Assembly (NCBI RefSeq): GCF_900105885.1
Contig: NZ_LT629780.1
Span: 992,001 to 1,056,000 of the forward strand
DNA length: 64,000 nt
Direction of reading: 5' to 3'
Source: Pseudomonas guangdongensis
GTDB taxonomy: Bacteria > Pseudomonadota > Gammaproteobacteria > Pseudomonadales > Pseudomonadaceae
The translations under genes were made by a program, and so were the position numbers. The notes under the pieces are model-generated. The model was given only the letters and a program-made list of their open reading frames with translations. It did not search any database and was not told the DNA's origin. Of this stretch, positions 9,650 to 23,881 are shown piece after piece (position 1 is the stretch's first letter; every line of letters starts with the position of its first letter).

Positions 9650-10618
9650 TTACAGGCCCAGTTCCTTCAGGGTCTTCTCCGCCACCTTGCTCGGCAGCGG
9701 GATGTAGCCGTCCTTGACCACGACTTCCTGACCTTCCTTGGACAGCACCAGCTTGACGAACTCGGCTTCCAGCGGGTTCAGCGGCTTGTTCGGCGCCTTG
9801 TTGACGTAGACGTAGAAGTAGCGCGCCAGCGGGAACTTGCCGGCCAGGGCGTTGGCTTCGCTGGCCTCGAAGGCTTCGCCGCCCTTCTTCGACAGCGGCA
9901 CGGCGCGCACGCTGGAGGTCTTGTAGCCGATGCCGGAGTAGCCGATGGCGTTGAGGGTGCTGGACACCGACTGCACCACCGAGGCCGAGCCCGGCTGCTC
10001 GTTGACGTTGGCCTTGAAGTCACCCTTGCACAGGGCTTCTTCCTTGAAGTAGCCGTAGGTGCCGGACACCGAGTTGCGGCCGAACAGCTGCACCGGCTTG
10101 GTCGCCCACTCGCCGGTCAGGCCCAGGTCGCCCCAGGTCTTGATGTCCTTCTCGCCGCCGCACAGGCGGGTGTTGGAGAAGATCGCGTCGACCTGGGCGA
10201 TGTCCAGCGACTTGATCGGGTTGTCCTTGTGCACGAACACCGCCAGGGCGTCGATCGCCACCGGCACCGCGGTCGGCTTGTAGCCGTGCTTCTCCTCGAA
10301 GGCCTGCAGCTCGCTGTCCTTCATCGGACGGCTCATCGGGCCGAGGTTGGCGGTGCCTTCGGTCAGCGCCGGCGGCGCGGTGGAGGAGCCGGCGGCCTGG
10401 ATCTGGATGTTGACGTTCGGGTAGGCCTTCTTGTAGGCCTCGGCCCACAGGGTCATCAGGTTGGCCAGGGAGTCGGAACCGACGCTGGACAGGTTGCCGG
10501 ACACGCCGGTGGTCTTGGCGTAGCTCGGCAGGGCCGGATCGACCGCGGCGACCGCACTGGCAGTGGCGACGCCAGCGGCGACGAAGGTCATGGCCGCCAT
10601 CAAACGCTTGAGTTTCAT
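9650..10618 (-). CDS. pstS: Phosphate-binding periplasmic protein PstS
   Basis: This 322-residue exported binding protein starts with a signal peptide ending near AVAA (about residue 25). It contains phosphate-loop segments typical of PstS: GSDSLANL near the N-terminus, [11 protein letters not shown], and [14 protein letters not shown]. It delivers phosphate to PstCA. AGGAG lies 7 bases before the ATG, a strong translation signal. It is the first gene of the minus-strand pst operon and follows an array of PhoB half-sites. Confidence 0.95.
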   Translation of the reverse strand: MKLKRLMAAMTFVAAGVATASAVAAVDPALPSYAKTTGVSGNLSSVGSDSLANLMTLWAEAYKKAYPNVNIQIQAAGSSTAPPALTEGTANLGPMSRPMKDSELQAFEEKHGYKPTAVPVAIDALAVFVHKDNPIKSLDIAQVDAIFSNTRLCGGEKDIKTWGDLGLTGEWATKPVQLFGRNSVSGTYGYFKEEALCKGDFKANVNEQPGSASVVQSVSSTLNAIGYSGIGYKTSSVRAVPLSKKGGEAFEASEANALAGKFPLARYFYVYVNKAPNKPLNPLEAEFVKLVLSKEGQEVVVKDGYIPLPSKVAEKTLKELGL

Positions 10619-10674
10619 GCCTTGCTCCTAACGGATAGGGATAGTTCGGATCGGGGCCAGTATCGGCAGGCCGC

Positions 10675-10711
10675 ATGAACACTCTATGAAGCGTTTGTGA
10701 CAGTTGCATGA
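10675..10711 (-). promoter_or_regulatory. pstS: Array of four PhoB half-sites before pstS
   Basis: On the minus strand TCAT/TCAC cores recur exactly every 11 bases. Their plus-strand complements ATGA, ATGA, GTGA and ATGA start at 10675, 10686, 10697 and 10708. The best 18-mer, CTGTCACAAACGCTTCAT at 10686-10703, matches 13 of 18 consensus positions. This geometry fits two adjacent PhoB dimers. It also lies in the shared promoter region of the divergent thioesterase gene. Confidence 0.8.
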
Positions 10712-10801
10712 CGCCCGCTGCGACCGCCGGTCCTCGTCCGCCGGTCATGGTGCCCCGGTATACTGCGCGGCATTCGATAACAACAAGGCAGCGAACCGGC
10801 G

Positions 10802-11203
10802 ATGAACGACTACGAACAGGAAGATCCGATCCCCCAGGGCGACCTGGCCCTGCAGATCACCGCACTGCCGCGCGAGACCAACGGTTTCGGCGACATCTAC
10901 GGCGGCTGGCTGGTGGCGCAGATGGACCTGGCCGGCACGGCGATGGCCAGCCGCATCGCCGGCGGCCGGGTGGCCACCGTGGCCATCGACCGCATGGCCT
11001 TCCTGGTGCCGGTGGCGGTGGGCGCGCAGCTGTCCTTCTATACCCGCACGGTGGAAGTCGGCCGCAGCTCGGTGCGCCTGCTGGTCGAGGTGTGGAGCGA
11101 CGACCCGCTGTCGGGCGAGTGGAGCAAGGTCACCGAGGCGCTGTTCGTGTTCGTCGCCATCGACGCCGGCGGGCGGACCCGGGCGCTGCCGCCGCGGCGC
11201 TGA
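10802..11203 (+). CDS. Acyl-CoA thioesterase, YciA-like hotdog fold
   Basis: This 133-residue cytoplasmic protein has the single-hotdog pattern of YciA-type acyl-CoA hydrolases. The N-terminal part has TNGFGDIYGGWLVAQMDLAG, with the Asn/Gly/Asp catalytic region and active-site helix. The strand VATVAIDRMAFLVPV and the segment SFYTRTVEVGRSSV follow. It should cleave acyl-CoA to free acid and CoA, with unknown chain-length preference. It is divergent from pstS. The ribosome-binding site is weak (AAGG about 13 bases upstream). Confidence 0.85.
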   Translation: MNDYEQEDPIPQGDLALQITALPRETNGFGDIYGGWLVAQMDLAGTAMASRIAGGRVATVAIDRMAFLVPVAVGAQLSFYTRTVEVGRSSVRLLVEVWSDDPLSGEWSKVTEALFVFVAIDAGGRTRALPPRR

Positions 11204-11231
11204 GCGGTGCGGTGCGGTGCGGTGCGGTGCG
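11204..11231. repeat. GCGGT tandem repeat, 5.6 copies
   Basis: GCGGT repeats without error from just after the thioesterase stop codon to 11231. It is a short tandem repeat between two genes, 69 bases upstream of the next start codon. Slippage could change spacing but would not alter either reading frame. Confidence 0.9.
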
Positions 11232-11262
11232 AATTAAGTCTGGCTTCAGCCGCGCTCGCTAG

Positions 11263-11289
11263 CCTGTATCCATCGCTTCCCGATACAGG
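11263..11289 (+). promoter_or_regulatory. Inverted repeat before the OB-fold gene
   Basis: CCTGTATC (11263-11270) and GATACAGG (11282-11289) form an 8-bp perfect inverted repeat with an 11-base spacer, ending 10 bases before the ATG at 11300. It could be an operator or a hairpin that masks the ribosome-binding site. Confidence 0.5.
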
Positions 11290-11299
11290 TAGACCCCCG

Positions 11300-11647
11300 A
11301 TGAAACACCGCACCCTCCTCGCCCTGCTGCTCGCCTCGCTGTCCTCCACCGCCGCCCTCGCCGCCGGCTACAACGGCCCCGGCGCGCAGCAGAGCAACAC
11401 CGTCGCCGCCGCCCTGGAGGCCGCCGACGAGACGCCGGTGGTGCTGGAAGGCCGCCTGCTGCGGCAGATCCGCGGCGAGCACTACGAGTTCGCCGACGCC
11501 AGCGGCAGCATCGAGGTGGAGATCGACCACGAAGACCTGCCGGCGCAGACCATCGACCAGAACAGCCGCGTGCGCCTGTTCGGCGAGGTCGACCGCGAGC
11601 TGCTCAAGCGCAGCATCGACGTCGAACGGGTCGAACTGCTGCCCTGA
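11300..11647 (+). CDS. Periplasmic OB-fold stress protein, YgiW/YdeI (BOF) family
   Basis: This 115-residue protein has a signal peptide (MKHRTLLALLLASLSSTAALA). The mature domain fits the bacterial OB-fold family: VVLEGRLLRQIRGEHYEFAD, then GSIEVEID and VRLFGEVDRE. YgiW/YdeI relatives are small periplasmic proteins linked to tolerance of cationic peptides, hydrogen peroxide or metals. ATG 11300 is chosen as the start because it yields a proper signal peptide; a longer frame upstream has none. Length is normal for the family. Confidence 0.85.
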   Translation: MKHRTLLALLLASLSSTAALAAGYNGPGAQQSNTVAAALEAADETPVVLEGRLLRQIRGEHYEFADASGSIEVEIDHEDLPAQTIDQNSRVRLFGEVDRELLKRSIDVERVELLP

Positions 11648-11656
11648 GGCATCGCC

Positions 11657-11700
11657 CGACAACGACAACGCCAGCCCTCGGGCTGGCGTTGTCGTTGTCG
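11657..11700. terminator. Bidirectional terminator, 20-bp perfect stem
   Basis: The 20-base arms at 11657-11676 and 11681-11700 are perfectly complementary around a CTCG loop. The hairpin sits between the convergent ends of the OB-fold gene and the TRAP binding-protein gene and can serve both. Confidence 0.8.
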
Positions 11701-11718
11701 GTGCGCAATGCGCCCGCG

Positions 11719-12816
11719 TCAGGTGCGAATGTTGTAGATCAGCTTCTCGTTGTCCTCGGCGTAGTCGCGCAGGCGCTTGAGATAGGCCTTCTGCTGCGCC
11801 CACACCTTGGCCGCGGCCGGGTCGGCGGCGGCGCTGGCCTCGACCACCTCGGCGGCCACCTCGCGCAGGCGCGCGAGCACCGCGTCGGGCAGGCGGCGCA
11901 CCTCCACGCCCTCGGCCTTGAGCTTCTCCATCGCCTCCATGTTGCGCGCGTTGTAGTCGTCGAGCACGTCGCCGTTGACGTCGCGCGCCGCAGCGCGAAC
12001 GATCGCCTTGAGGTCGGCCGGCAGCTTGTCCCAGGCGGCCTGGTTGACGGTCAGCTCGAAGGTCACGTTGGGCTCCTGCCAGCCCGGGGTGTAGTAGTAC
12101 TTGGCCGCCTTGTGCAGGCCCAGGGCCAGGTCGTTGTACGGGCCGATCCACTCGGTGGCGTCGATGGCGCCGGTCTGCAGCGCGGTGAATATCTCGCCGG
12201 CCGGCAGGTTGACCACGGTGCCGCCCATCTTGGTCAGCACCTCGCCGCCCAGGCCCGGGGTGCGCATCTTCAGGCCCTTGAAGTCGTCGACCGAGTTGAT
12301 CTCCTTGTTGAACCAGCCGGCGGTCTGCACGCCGGTGGCACCGCAGGCGAAGGGCACCACGCCGAACGGCTTGTAGACTTCCTCCCACAGCGCCATGCCG
12401 CCGCCGTAGTGCAGCCAGGCGTTCATTTCCTGGGCGTTGGGGCCGAACGGCAGGGCGCAGAAGAACTGCGCCGCCGGCACCTTGCCCTTCCAGTAGTAGG
12501 GCGCGCCGTGGCCCATCTCGGCGGTGCCGCGCGACACCGCATCGAACACTTCCAGCGCCGGCACCAGTTCGCCGGCGGCGTAGATCTTCACCTGCAGGCG
12601 GCCGTTGCTCATCTCGTTGACCAGCCGGGCGAAGCGCTCGGCGCCGACGCCGACACCGGGGAAGTTCTTCGGCCAGGAGGTGACCATTTTCCAGGTAAAG
12701 GTTTCGGCGGGTGCGCCGCCCTGAGTTTCCGTGCTTTCGTTCTGCTTCTGGCAACCGGCCAGCGCGGTGGCGGCCAGGCCGACACCGGCGGCGGCGAGAA
12801 TGTCGCGACGTTTCAT
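11719..12816 (-). CDS. TRAP transporter substrate-binding protein, TakP-like
   Basis: This 365-residue protein resembles the TakP branch of TRAP binding proteins, known for 2-keto acids and related carboxylates. Shared signatures include AAGELVPALEVFDAV, GGGMALWEEVY, GLKMRTPG and GAIDATEWIGPYND. The N-terminus has a twin arginine (MKRRDIL) and a lipobox-like LAGC at about residues 21-24. It may therefore be Tat-exported and membrane-anchored. AAGGAG lies 6 bases before the ATG. The gene diverges from the dctQ/dctM-type permease genes, which start about 200 bases away. The ligand is not known. Confidence 0.88.
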   Translation of the reverse strand: MKRRDILAAAGVGLAATALAGCQKQNESTETQGGAPAETFTWKMVTSWPKNFPGVGVGAERFARLVNEMSNGRLQVKIYAAGELVPALEVFDAVSRGTAEMGHGAPYYWKGKVPAAQFFCALPFGPNAQEMNAWLHYGGGMALWEEVYKPFGVVPFACGATGVQTAGWFNKEINSVDDFKGLKMRTPGLGGEVLTKMGGTVVNLPAGEIFTALQTGAIDATEWIGPYNDLALGLHKAAKYYYTPGWQEPNVTFELTVNQAAWDKLPADLKAIVRAAARDVNGDVLDDYNARNMEAMEKLKAEGVEVRRLPDAVLARLREVAAEVVEASAAADPAAAKVWAQQKAYLKRLRDYAEDNEKLIYNIRT

Positions 12817-12907
12817 GCAGGACTCCTTGTTGTTGTAGACCCCCGCCACCGCGATGACGGCAGGGGATGACGATGGGTTATCACGGACCATGCCCCGCGC
12901 TCAAGCA

Positions 12908-12922
12908 TAGTTGCAGCAACTA
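12908..12922. promoter_or_regulatory. Perfect palindrome between the TRAP genes (candidate operator)
   Basis: TAGTTGCAGCAACTA is a perfect palindrome about its central A, 92 bases from the binding-protein start and 101 bases from the dctQ start. A regulator bound here could control both divergent promoters. No regulator gene is adjacent. Confidence 0.45.
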
Positions 12923-13022
12923 AACTCGGAATGTCGTCACCGTTCAGAAGAGGATTGCCGCCGCTCCCGCGCATTGCGAGAATCCTCGGCCATACCAATT
13001 TACAACCAGAAGGATCTGCACC

Positions 13023-13560
13023 ATGCCGGATTCGCCCCCTGCCCTGCTTGCCCTCGCCCGCCTGCTGCATGGCCTCAACGACCGCCTCGGTCGCGGCTGC
13101 GCCTGGCTGACCCTGTTCCTGGTCCTCGGCACCGCCGTGGTGGTGGTGCTGCGCTACGGCTTCGGCATCGGCGCCATCGCCGTGCAGGAAGCGGTGATGT
13201 ACGCCCACGCCCTGGTGTTCATGGGCGCCGCCGCCTGGACGCTGCAACGCGGCGGCCACGTGCGGGTGGACATCTTCTACCAGAAGATGTCGCCGCGCCG
13301 GCAGGCGCTGGTCGACCTGTTCGGCCACCTGTTCCTGCTGCTGCCGGTGTGCCTGTTCCTGGCCTGGAACAGCTGGGACTACGTCACCGCCTCCTGGGCC
13401 ACCGGCGAGGTGTCCAACGAGGCCGGCGGCCTGCCCTTCGTCTACCTGCAGAAGAGCATCATCCTGCTCATGCTGGCCAGCCTGATCCTGCAGGCGCTGG
13501 CCGACATCATCGTCTTCGGCTATCGCCTCGCCGGTCGCCTGCCATTCCCGGAGGTGCACC

Positions 13561-13568
<8 letters not shown>
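13023..13568 (+). CDS. dctQ: TRAP transporter small permease (DctQ family)
   Basis: This 181-residue inner-membrane protein has four predicted transmembrane helices: about residues 25-45 (LTLFLVLGTAVVVVLRYGF), 55-75, 95-115 (LFLLLPVCLFLAW) and 140-165. The loop QRGGHVRVDIFYQKMSPR is characteristic of DctQ proteins. It pairs with the large permease encoded next. AAGGAT precedes the ATG. Its last 8 bases overlap the start of dctM, suggesting coupled translation. Confidence 0.92.
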
Positions 13569-14937
<1,369 letters not shown>

Positions 14938-14957
14938 GCGCCGCACACTGACACCGG

Positions 14958-14990
14958 AAGGGCCGGCTCCCCCAGGGGGCCGGCCCTTTT
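14958..14990 (+). terminator. Intrinsic terminator after dctM
   Basis: AAGGGCCGGC (14958-14967) pairs with GCCGGCCCTT (14979-14988) and a TTTT run follows through 14990. It lies between the convergent dctM and aguA genes and is nearly symmetrical, so it may act in both directions. Confidence 0.85.
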
Positions 14991-15003
14991 CGCTGGCGCC
15001 TTG

Positions 15004-16110
15004 TCAGCGCCGTTGCGGCGCCGGCTGCTGCTGGGTGATGCAGTGGATGTTGCCGCCGCCGAGGAGGATCTCGCGGCCCGGCACCATCGCCACCTCGCGC
15101 TCGGGGAACAGCCGGCGCAGCAGCGCCTCGGCCTCGGCATCGCGGGGGTCGGCGAAGCTCGGCGCGACGATGCCGCCGTTGACGATCAGGAAGTTGACGT
15201 AGGAGCCGGCCAGGCGGATCGACGGATCGCGCGGCTGGCTGCCGGCCACCCAGTCGACCCCGGCGCACTCCTCGGCGCTGGCGTACAGCGGGCCGGGGAT
15301 CGGCATGCGGTGCACGGTCAGCGCCCGCCCGCGGGCGTCGCGGCTGCGCTCCAGCACCGCCAGCGCGGCGCGGCAGCGCGACCAGTTGGGGTCGCGCTCG
15401 TCGTCGGTCCAGGCCAGCAGCACCTCGCCGGGGCGCACGAAGCAGCAGAAGTTATCCACATGGCCGTCGGTCTCGTCGTTGTACAGGCCGTGGGGCAGCC
15501 AGATCACGGTGTCCACCGCCAGATGCTCGGCCAGCATCGCCTCGATGGCGGCGCGGTCCAGGTCGGGATTGCGGTTGCGGTTGAGCAGGCACTCCTCGGT
15601 GGTGATCAGGGTGCCCTCGCCGTCGACGTGGATCGCCCCGCCTTCCAGCACGAAGCCCTCGGTGCGGTAGCGCGCGCAGCCCTCGACGGCGAGAATCTTG
15701 CGCGCCAGCTGGTCGTCGCGCTGCCACGGCCAGTACAGGCCGCCAGCGAAGCCGCCCCAGGCGTTGAAGGTCCAGTCGACGCCGCGCACCGCGCCGCGCG
15801 CGTCGACCACGAAGGTCGGCCCGGTGTCGCGCACCCAGGCATCGTCGCTGCTCAGCTCCAGCACGCGGATCGCCGGGTGGTCGAGGCGCGCGCAGGCGTT
15901 CTCGTACTGCGCCGCGCTGACCCCGACCGTGACCGGCTCGAAGCGGGCGATGGCGTGGGCGACGGCGACGAAGGCGGCCTGCGCCGGCTTGGCGCCGAGG
16001 CGCCAGTTGTCCGGGCGCTCCGGCCAGAGCATCCAGGTGCGCGCGTGCGGCTCCCATTCGGCGGGCATGCGGAAGCCGTCGGCGCGCGGGGTGGTGTCGA
16101 GGGTGGTCAT
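15004..16110 (-). CDS. aguA: Agmatine deiminase AguA
   Basis: This 368-residue cytoplasmic enzyme converts agmatine to N-carbamoylputrescine and ammonia. It is a member of the guanidino-group-modifying fold. Visible family motifs are [22 protein letters not shown] at the N-terminus (given here as its start and end: MPAEWEP and WPERPDNW), [26 protein letters not shown] and [13 protein letters not shown], which places the catalytic cysteine at residue 357. The length equals that of Pseudomonas AguA. The ATG at 16110 gives the expected N-terminus. It follows aguB by 86 bases. Confidence 0.96.
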   Translation of the reverse strand: MTTLDTTPRADGFRMPAEWEPHARTWMLWPERPDNWRLGAKPAQAAFVAVAHAIARFEPVTVGVSAAQYENACARLDHPAIRVLELSSDDAWVRDTGPTFVVDARGAVRGVDWTFNAWGGFAGGLYWPWQRDDQLARKILAVEGCARYRTEGFVLEGGAIHVDGEGTLITTEECLLNRNRNPDLDRAAIEAMLAEHLAVDTVIWLPHGLYNDETDGHVDNFCCFVRPGEVLLAWTDDERDPNWSRCRAALAVLERSRDARGRALTVHRMPIPGPLYASAEECAGVDWVAGSQPRDPSIRLAGSYVNFLIVNGGIVAPSFADPRDAEAEALLRRLFPEREVAMVPGREILLGGGNIHCITQQQPAPQRR

Positions 16111-16196
16111 GCGGGGTACCTGTCGGGCTGGAGCGCTCCCGCGCGGGCGCGCGGGGGCACGGTGGGAAACGCTGCGCGTCCCTGCGCAGGGGCGGT

Positions 16197-17078
<882 letters not shown>

Positions 17079-17213
17079 GGGCGACCTCGTGCGACGCGGG
17101 AAAGGTTCTCCAAGCTGGCAGAGGATGGCGGCGGGGTCAAATGGCCGGCGCGCACGTCCGGGGCGGGCGACCTGCCGGCGGCCGCAGGGCCGGCGCCCCG
17201 GGCCGCCGCCGGT

Positions 17214-18593
17214 TCAGACCGTGTGCAGGTACCAGTTGTACTCCAGGTCGGAGATCGAGTGCTCGAACTCCTCCAGCTCGTGCTCCTTGCAGGCGACGAA
17301 CAGGTCGACGTACTCGGGGCTGATGTAGCGGGCGAGGATCTCGCTGTCGTCGAGGGTGCGCAGCGCGTCGCGCAGGTTGTTGGGCAGGCTCTGTTCGAGC
17401 TGCTCGTAGGAGTTGCCCTCGATCGGCGCGCCCGGCTCGATGCGCCGGGTCAGGCCGTGATGCACGCCGGCCAGCAGCGCGGCCATCAGCAGGTAGGGGT
17501 TGGCGTCGGCGCCGGCCACCCGCTGCTCGATGCGCAGCGCGTCGGGATGGCCAGTGGGCACGCGCAGCGCCACGGTGCGGTTGTCCAGGCCCCAGGACGG
17601 TGCGTTGGGCACGTAGAACTGCGAGCCGAAGCGCCGGTAGGAGTTGACGTTGGGGCAGAGGAAGGCCATCGACGCCGGCAGGATTTCCAGCACCCCGCCG
17701 ATGGCGTGACGCAGGGCGTCGCTGGCCAGCGGGTCCTCGGCGGCGAAGATGTTGTTGCCGTCGCGGTCGAGCAGCGAGATGTGCACGTGCAGCCCGTTGC
17801 CGGCCTGGCCCGGGTAGGGCTTGGCCATGAAGGTGGTGTCCATCTCGTGGTCGTAGGCGGTGTTCTTGATCAGCCGCTTGAGCAGCACCGCGTAGTCGCA
17901 GGCCTTGAGCGGGTCGGCGACGTGGTTGAGGTTGACCTCGAACTGCGCCGGGGCGCTTTCCTTGACGATGGCGTCGGCCGGGATGCCCTGGATGTGGGCG
18001 CCGTCGAGGATGTCGCGCAGGCAGTCGGCGTATTCGTCGAGATCGTCGATGGAGTAGACCTGCACCGCCTGCGGGCGCTTGCCGGAGATCGGCGAGCGCG
18101 GCGGCTGCGGGCGGCCGTTCACGTTCTCCTGGTCGATCAGGTAGAACTCCAGCTCGAAGGCGGCGCACACGGTCAGGCCCATGTCGGTGAAGCGTTGCAC
18201 CACCCGGCGCAGCACCTCGCGCGGATCGGCGAAGAACGGCCCGGCGCCCTCCATCTCGTGCATGGTCATCAGCAGTTGCGCGGTGGGCCGGCGCTGCCAC
18301 GGCTCCAGGCAGAGGGTGCCGGGGATCGGGTAGCAGACCCGGTCGGCATCGCCGATGTCCAGGCCGAGGCCGGAGCTTTCCACCGTGGTGCCCTGGATAT
18401 CCAGGGCGAACAGCGAGGCCGGTAGGTTGATGCCCTTGTCGTAGACCTTGAGCAGGTTGCTGCGGTCGATGCGCTTGCCGCGCACCACACCGTTCATGTC
18501 CGCGATGAGCAGGTCCACGAACTGGACCTCGGGGTGCTCGCTGAGGAACCGGTTCGCTTCATCAAGCCGAACGACATTTGGAGGGGCCGACAT
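17214..18593 (-). CDS. spuI: Glutamine synthetase-like gamma-glutamylpolyamine synthetase SpuI
   Basis: This 459-residue protein is a GlnA-type ligase of the polyamine subgroup. It joins glutamate to putrescine or another polyamine using ATP. GS landmarks include the metal-ligand strand CAAFELEFYL, the histidine-containing GNGLHVHISLLD and the ATP-site region [18 protein letters not shown]. The C-terminus YNWYLHTV is typical of PA0296 (SpuI)-like proteins. It is divergent from spuA and lies 135 bases before aguB. Exact substrate choice between this paralogue and spuB cannot be read from sequence. Confidence 0.9.
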   Translation of the reverse strand: MSAPPNVVRLDEANRFLSEHPEVQFVDLLIADMNGVVRGKRIDRSNLLKVYDKGINLPASLFALDIQGTTVESSGLGLDIGDADRVCYPIPGTLCLEPWQRRPTAQLLMTMHEMEGAGPFFADPREVLRRVVQRFTDMGLTVCAAFELEFYLIDQENVNGRPQPPRSPISGKRPQAVQVYSIDDLDEYADCLRDILDGAHIQGIPADAIVKESAPAQFEVNLNHVADPLKACDYAVLLKRLIKNTAYDHEMDTTFMAKPYPGQAGNGLHVHISLLDRDGNNIFAAEDPLASDALRHAIGGVLEILPASMAFLCPNVNSYRRFGSQFYVPNAPSWGLDNRTVALRVPTGHPDALRIEQRVAGADANPYLLMAALLAGVHHGLTRRIEPGAPIEGNSYEQLEQSLPNNLRDALRTLDDSEILARYISPEYVDLFVACKEHELEEFEHSISDLEYNWYLHTV

Positions 18594-18610
18594 GATGTCA
18601 CACCTTTCTT

Positions 18611-18625
18611 GTTAAAAATTTCAAC
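18611..18625. promoter_or_regulatory. Near-palindrome in the spuI-spuA intergenic region
   Basis: GTTAAAAATTTCAAC is a near-perfect palindrome 18 bases before the spuI start, in a locally AT-rich stretch. It is a candidate operator or part of the spuI leader. The regulator is unknown. Confidence 0.35.
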
Positions 18626-18791
18626 CACATATGCTCGGTTTTGAGTCAATCCCAAAGGCCAGGGGTTGTCAATAGGCCCAAATGTTGCACGCTGTTTGCC
18701 CCGGCAGCCCGCCATACGCCGCTTGTGCGGCGCAGAAAATCCACCGCGCGAGCGCGCGCCAGGCCCCGAATTCCGGCGCGGCGGGGCGCGG

Positions 18792-18820
18792 TTGTCGAAT
18801 AAATCGAACAAGGCTACTCT
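18792..18820 (+). promoter_or_regulatory. spuA: Candidate sigma-70 promoter for spuA
   Basis: TTGTCG (18792-18797) and TACTCT (18815-18820) are separated by exactly 17 bases. They lie 40 bases before the spuA start codon. The match is moderate and no other convincing promoter is seen for this operon. Confidence 0.5.
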
Positions 18821-18859
18821 CGGGGCAGAGCGGCCACCGGCATCGTCAAGCGAGGTTCC

Positions 18860-19624
18860 ATGTCCTCCCAACCCCTGATCGGCGTCACCGCCTGCACCCG
18901 GCAGATCGGCCTGCATCCCTTCCACATCGCCGGCGACAAGTACCTGCGCGCCGTGGCCGTCGGCGCCGGCGGCCTGCCGCTGGTGATCCCGGCGCTGGCC
19001 GAGCTGATCGACACCCCCAGCCTGCTCGCCGGCCTCGACGGCCTGCTGCTCACCGGCTCGCCGTCCAACGTCGAACCGCACCACTACCAGGGCCCGGACA
19101 GCGCGCCGGGCACCCATCACGACCCGGCGCGCGACCGCCTGACCCTCAACCTGATCCGCGCCGCGGTGGACGCAGGGGTGCCGCTGCTGGGCATCTGCCG
19201 CGGCTTCCAGGAAATGAACGTGGCGTTCGGCGGCAGCCTGTACCAGAAGGTCCACGAGGCCGGGCCGTTCATGGACCACCGCGAGGACCCGGACAGCCCC
19301 CTGGAGGTGCAGTACGGCCTGCGCCACCCCGTCATGGTGCAGCCGGGCGGACTGTTCGAGCGCCTCGGCCTGCCGGCGAGCTTCGCGGTCAACTCGGTGC
19401 ACGGCCAGGGCGTCGAGCGCCTGGCGCCGGGCCTGCGCGTCGAGGCCCTGGCCCCGGACGGACTGGTCGAGGCCTTCTCGGTGGCGGACGCGGCCGGTTT
19501 CGCCGTCGGCGTGCAGTTCCACCCGGAATGGCGGGTGCGCGAGCATCCCGCCTACCTGACGCTGTTCCAGGCCTTCGGCGACGCCTGCCGGCAGCGCGCC
19601 GCGCAACGCCGGGCCATGCTGTAA
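18860..19624 (+). CDS. spuA: Gamma-glutamyl-polyamine intermediate hydrolase SpuA (class I amidotransferase-like)
   Basis: This 254-residue protein belongs to the peptidase C26 / PuuD-like family that hydrolyses gamma-glutamyl-aminobutyrate or related adducts. The nucleophile is Cys113 (LLGICRGFQEMN) and the His/Glu pair is at 221/223 (QFHPEW). GAGG lies just upstream of the ATG. It begins the plus-strand spu operon and is followed 27 bases later by spuB. Confidence 0.93.
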   Translation: MSSQPLIGVTACTRQIGLHPFHIAGDKYLRAVAVGAGGLPLVIPALAELIDTPSLLAGLDGLLLTGSPSNVEPHHYQGPDSAPGTHHDPARDRLTLNLIRAAVDAGVPLLGICRGFQEMNVAFGGSLYQKVHEAGPFMDHREDPDSPLEVQYGLRHPVMVQPGGLFERLGLPASFAVNSVHGQGVERLAPGLRVEALAPDGLVEAFSVADAAGFAVGVQFHPEWRVREHPAYLTLFQAFGDACRQRAAQRRAML

Positions 19625-19651
19625 GGGAATGCCAGACATCGTGAGGACGCC

Positions 19652-23615
<3,964 letters not shown>

Positions 23616-23628
23616 CCGCACGGCCTGT

Positions 23629-23660
23629 CCCGGCGGCGAGCCGCCGCCGGGCAGGTTTTT
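23629..23660 (+). terminator. Terminator-like hairpin between spuD and spuF
   Basis: CCCGGCGGC (23629-23637) pairs with GCCGCCGGG (23643-23651), followed by CAGG and TTTTT. It would reduce transcription of the ATPase and permease genes relative to the binding protein. The 220 bases from here to spuF hold no gene that I can support and may carry an internal promoter. Confidence 0.75.
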
Positions 23661-23881
23661 CACCGCCAAACGCCTAACTTTTACATTTCGGCTCTACGCT
23701 TGTGCGGCCGCAAGTGGCAACATGCGCAGCCCGCCGGCACGGCCACCCTGCAGTCGACCGGCCAGCGATTCCCGCAGGTGACACCGCCCACGCAACTCCA
23801 GCCCTTCCCTGCCCGGCGCACGCCGGCGGGGGCGTCGGCCATGGGGCCATGGGGTCCACTTTTCGACATTGGGAGTGTTTG

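Noticed and set aside
11204..11231. GCGGT repeat as a CRISPR or coding repeat.
   Set aside because: Five-base units without spacers and outside a reading frame with other support; it is a simple tandem repeat.
18594..18859. Riboswitch in the spuI-spuA gap.
   Set aside because: No conserved riboswitch core could be recognised; only a palindrome and a promoter-like pair were found.
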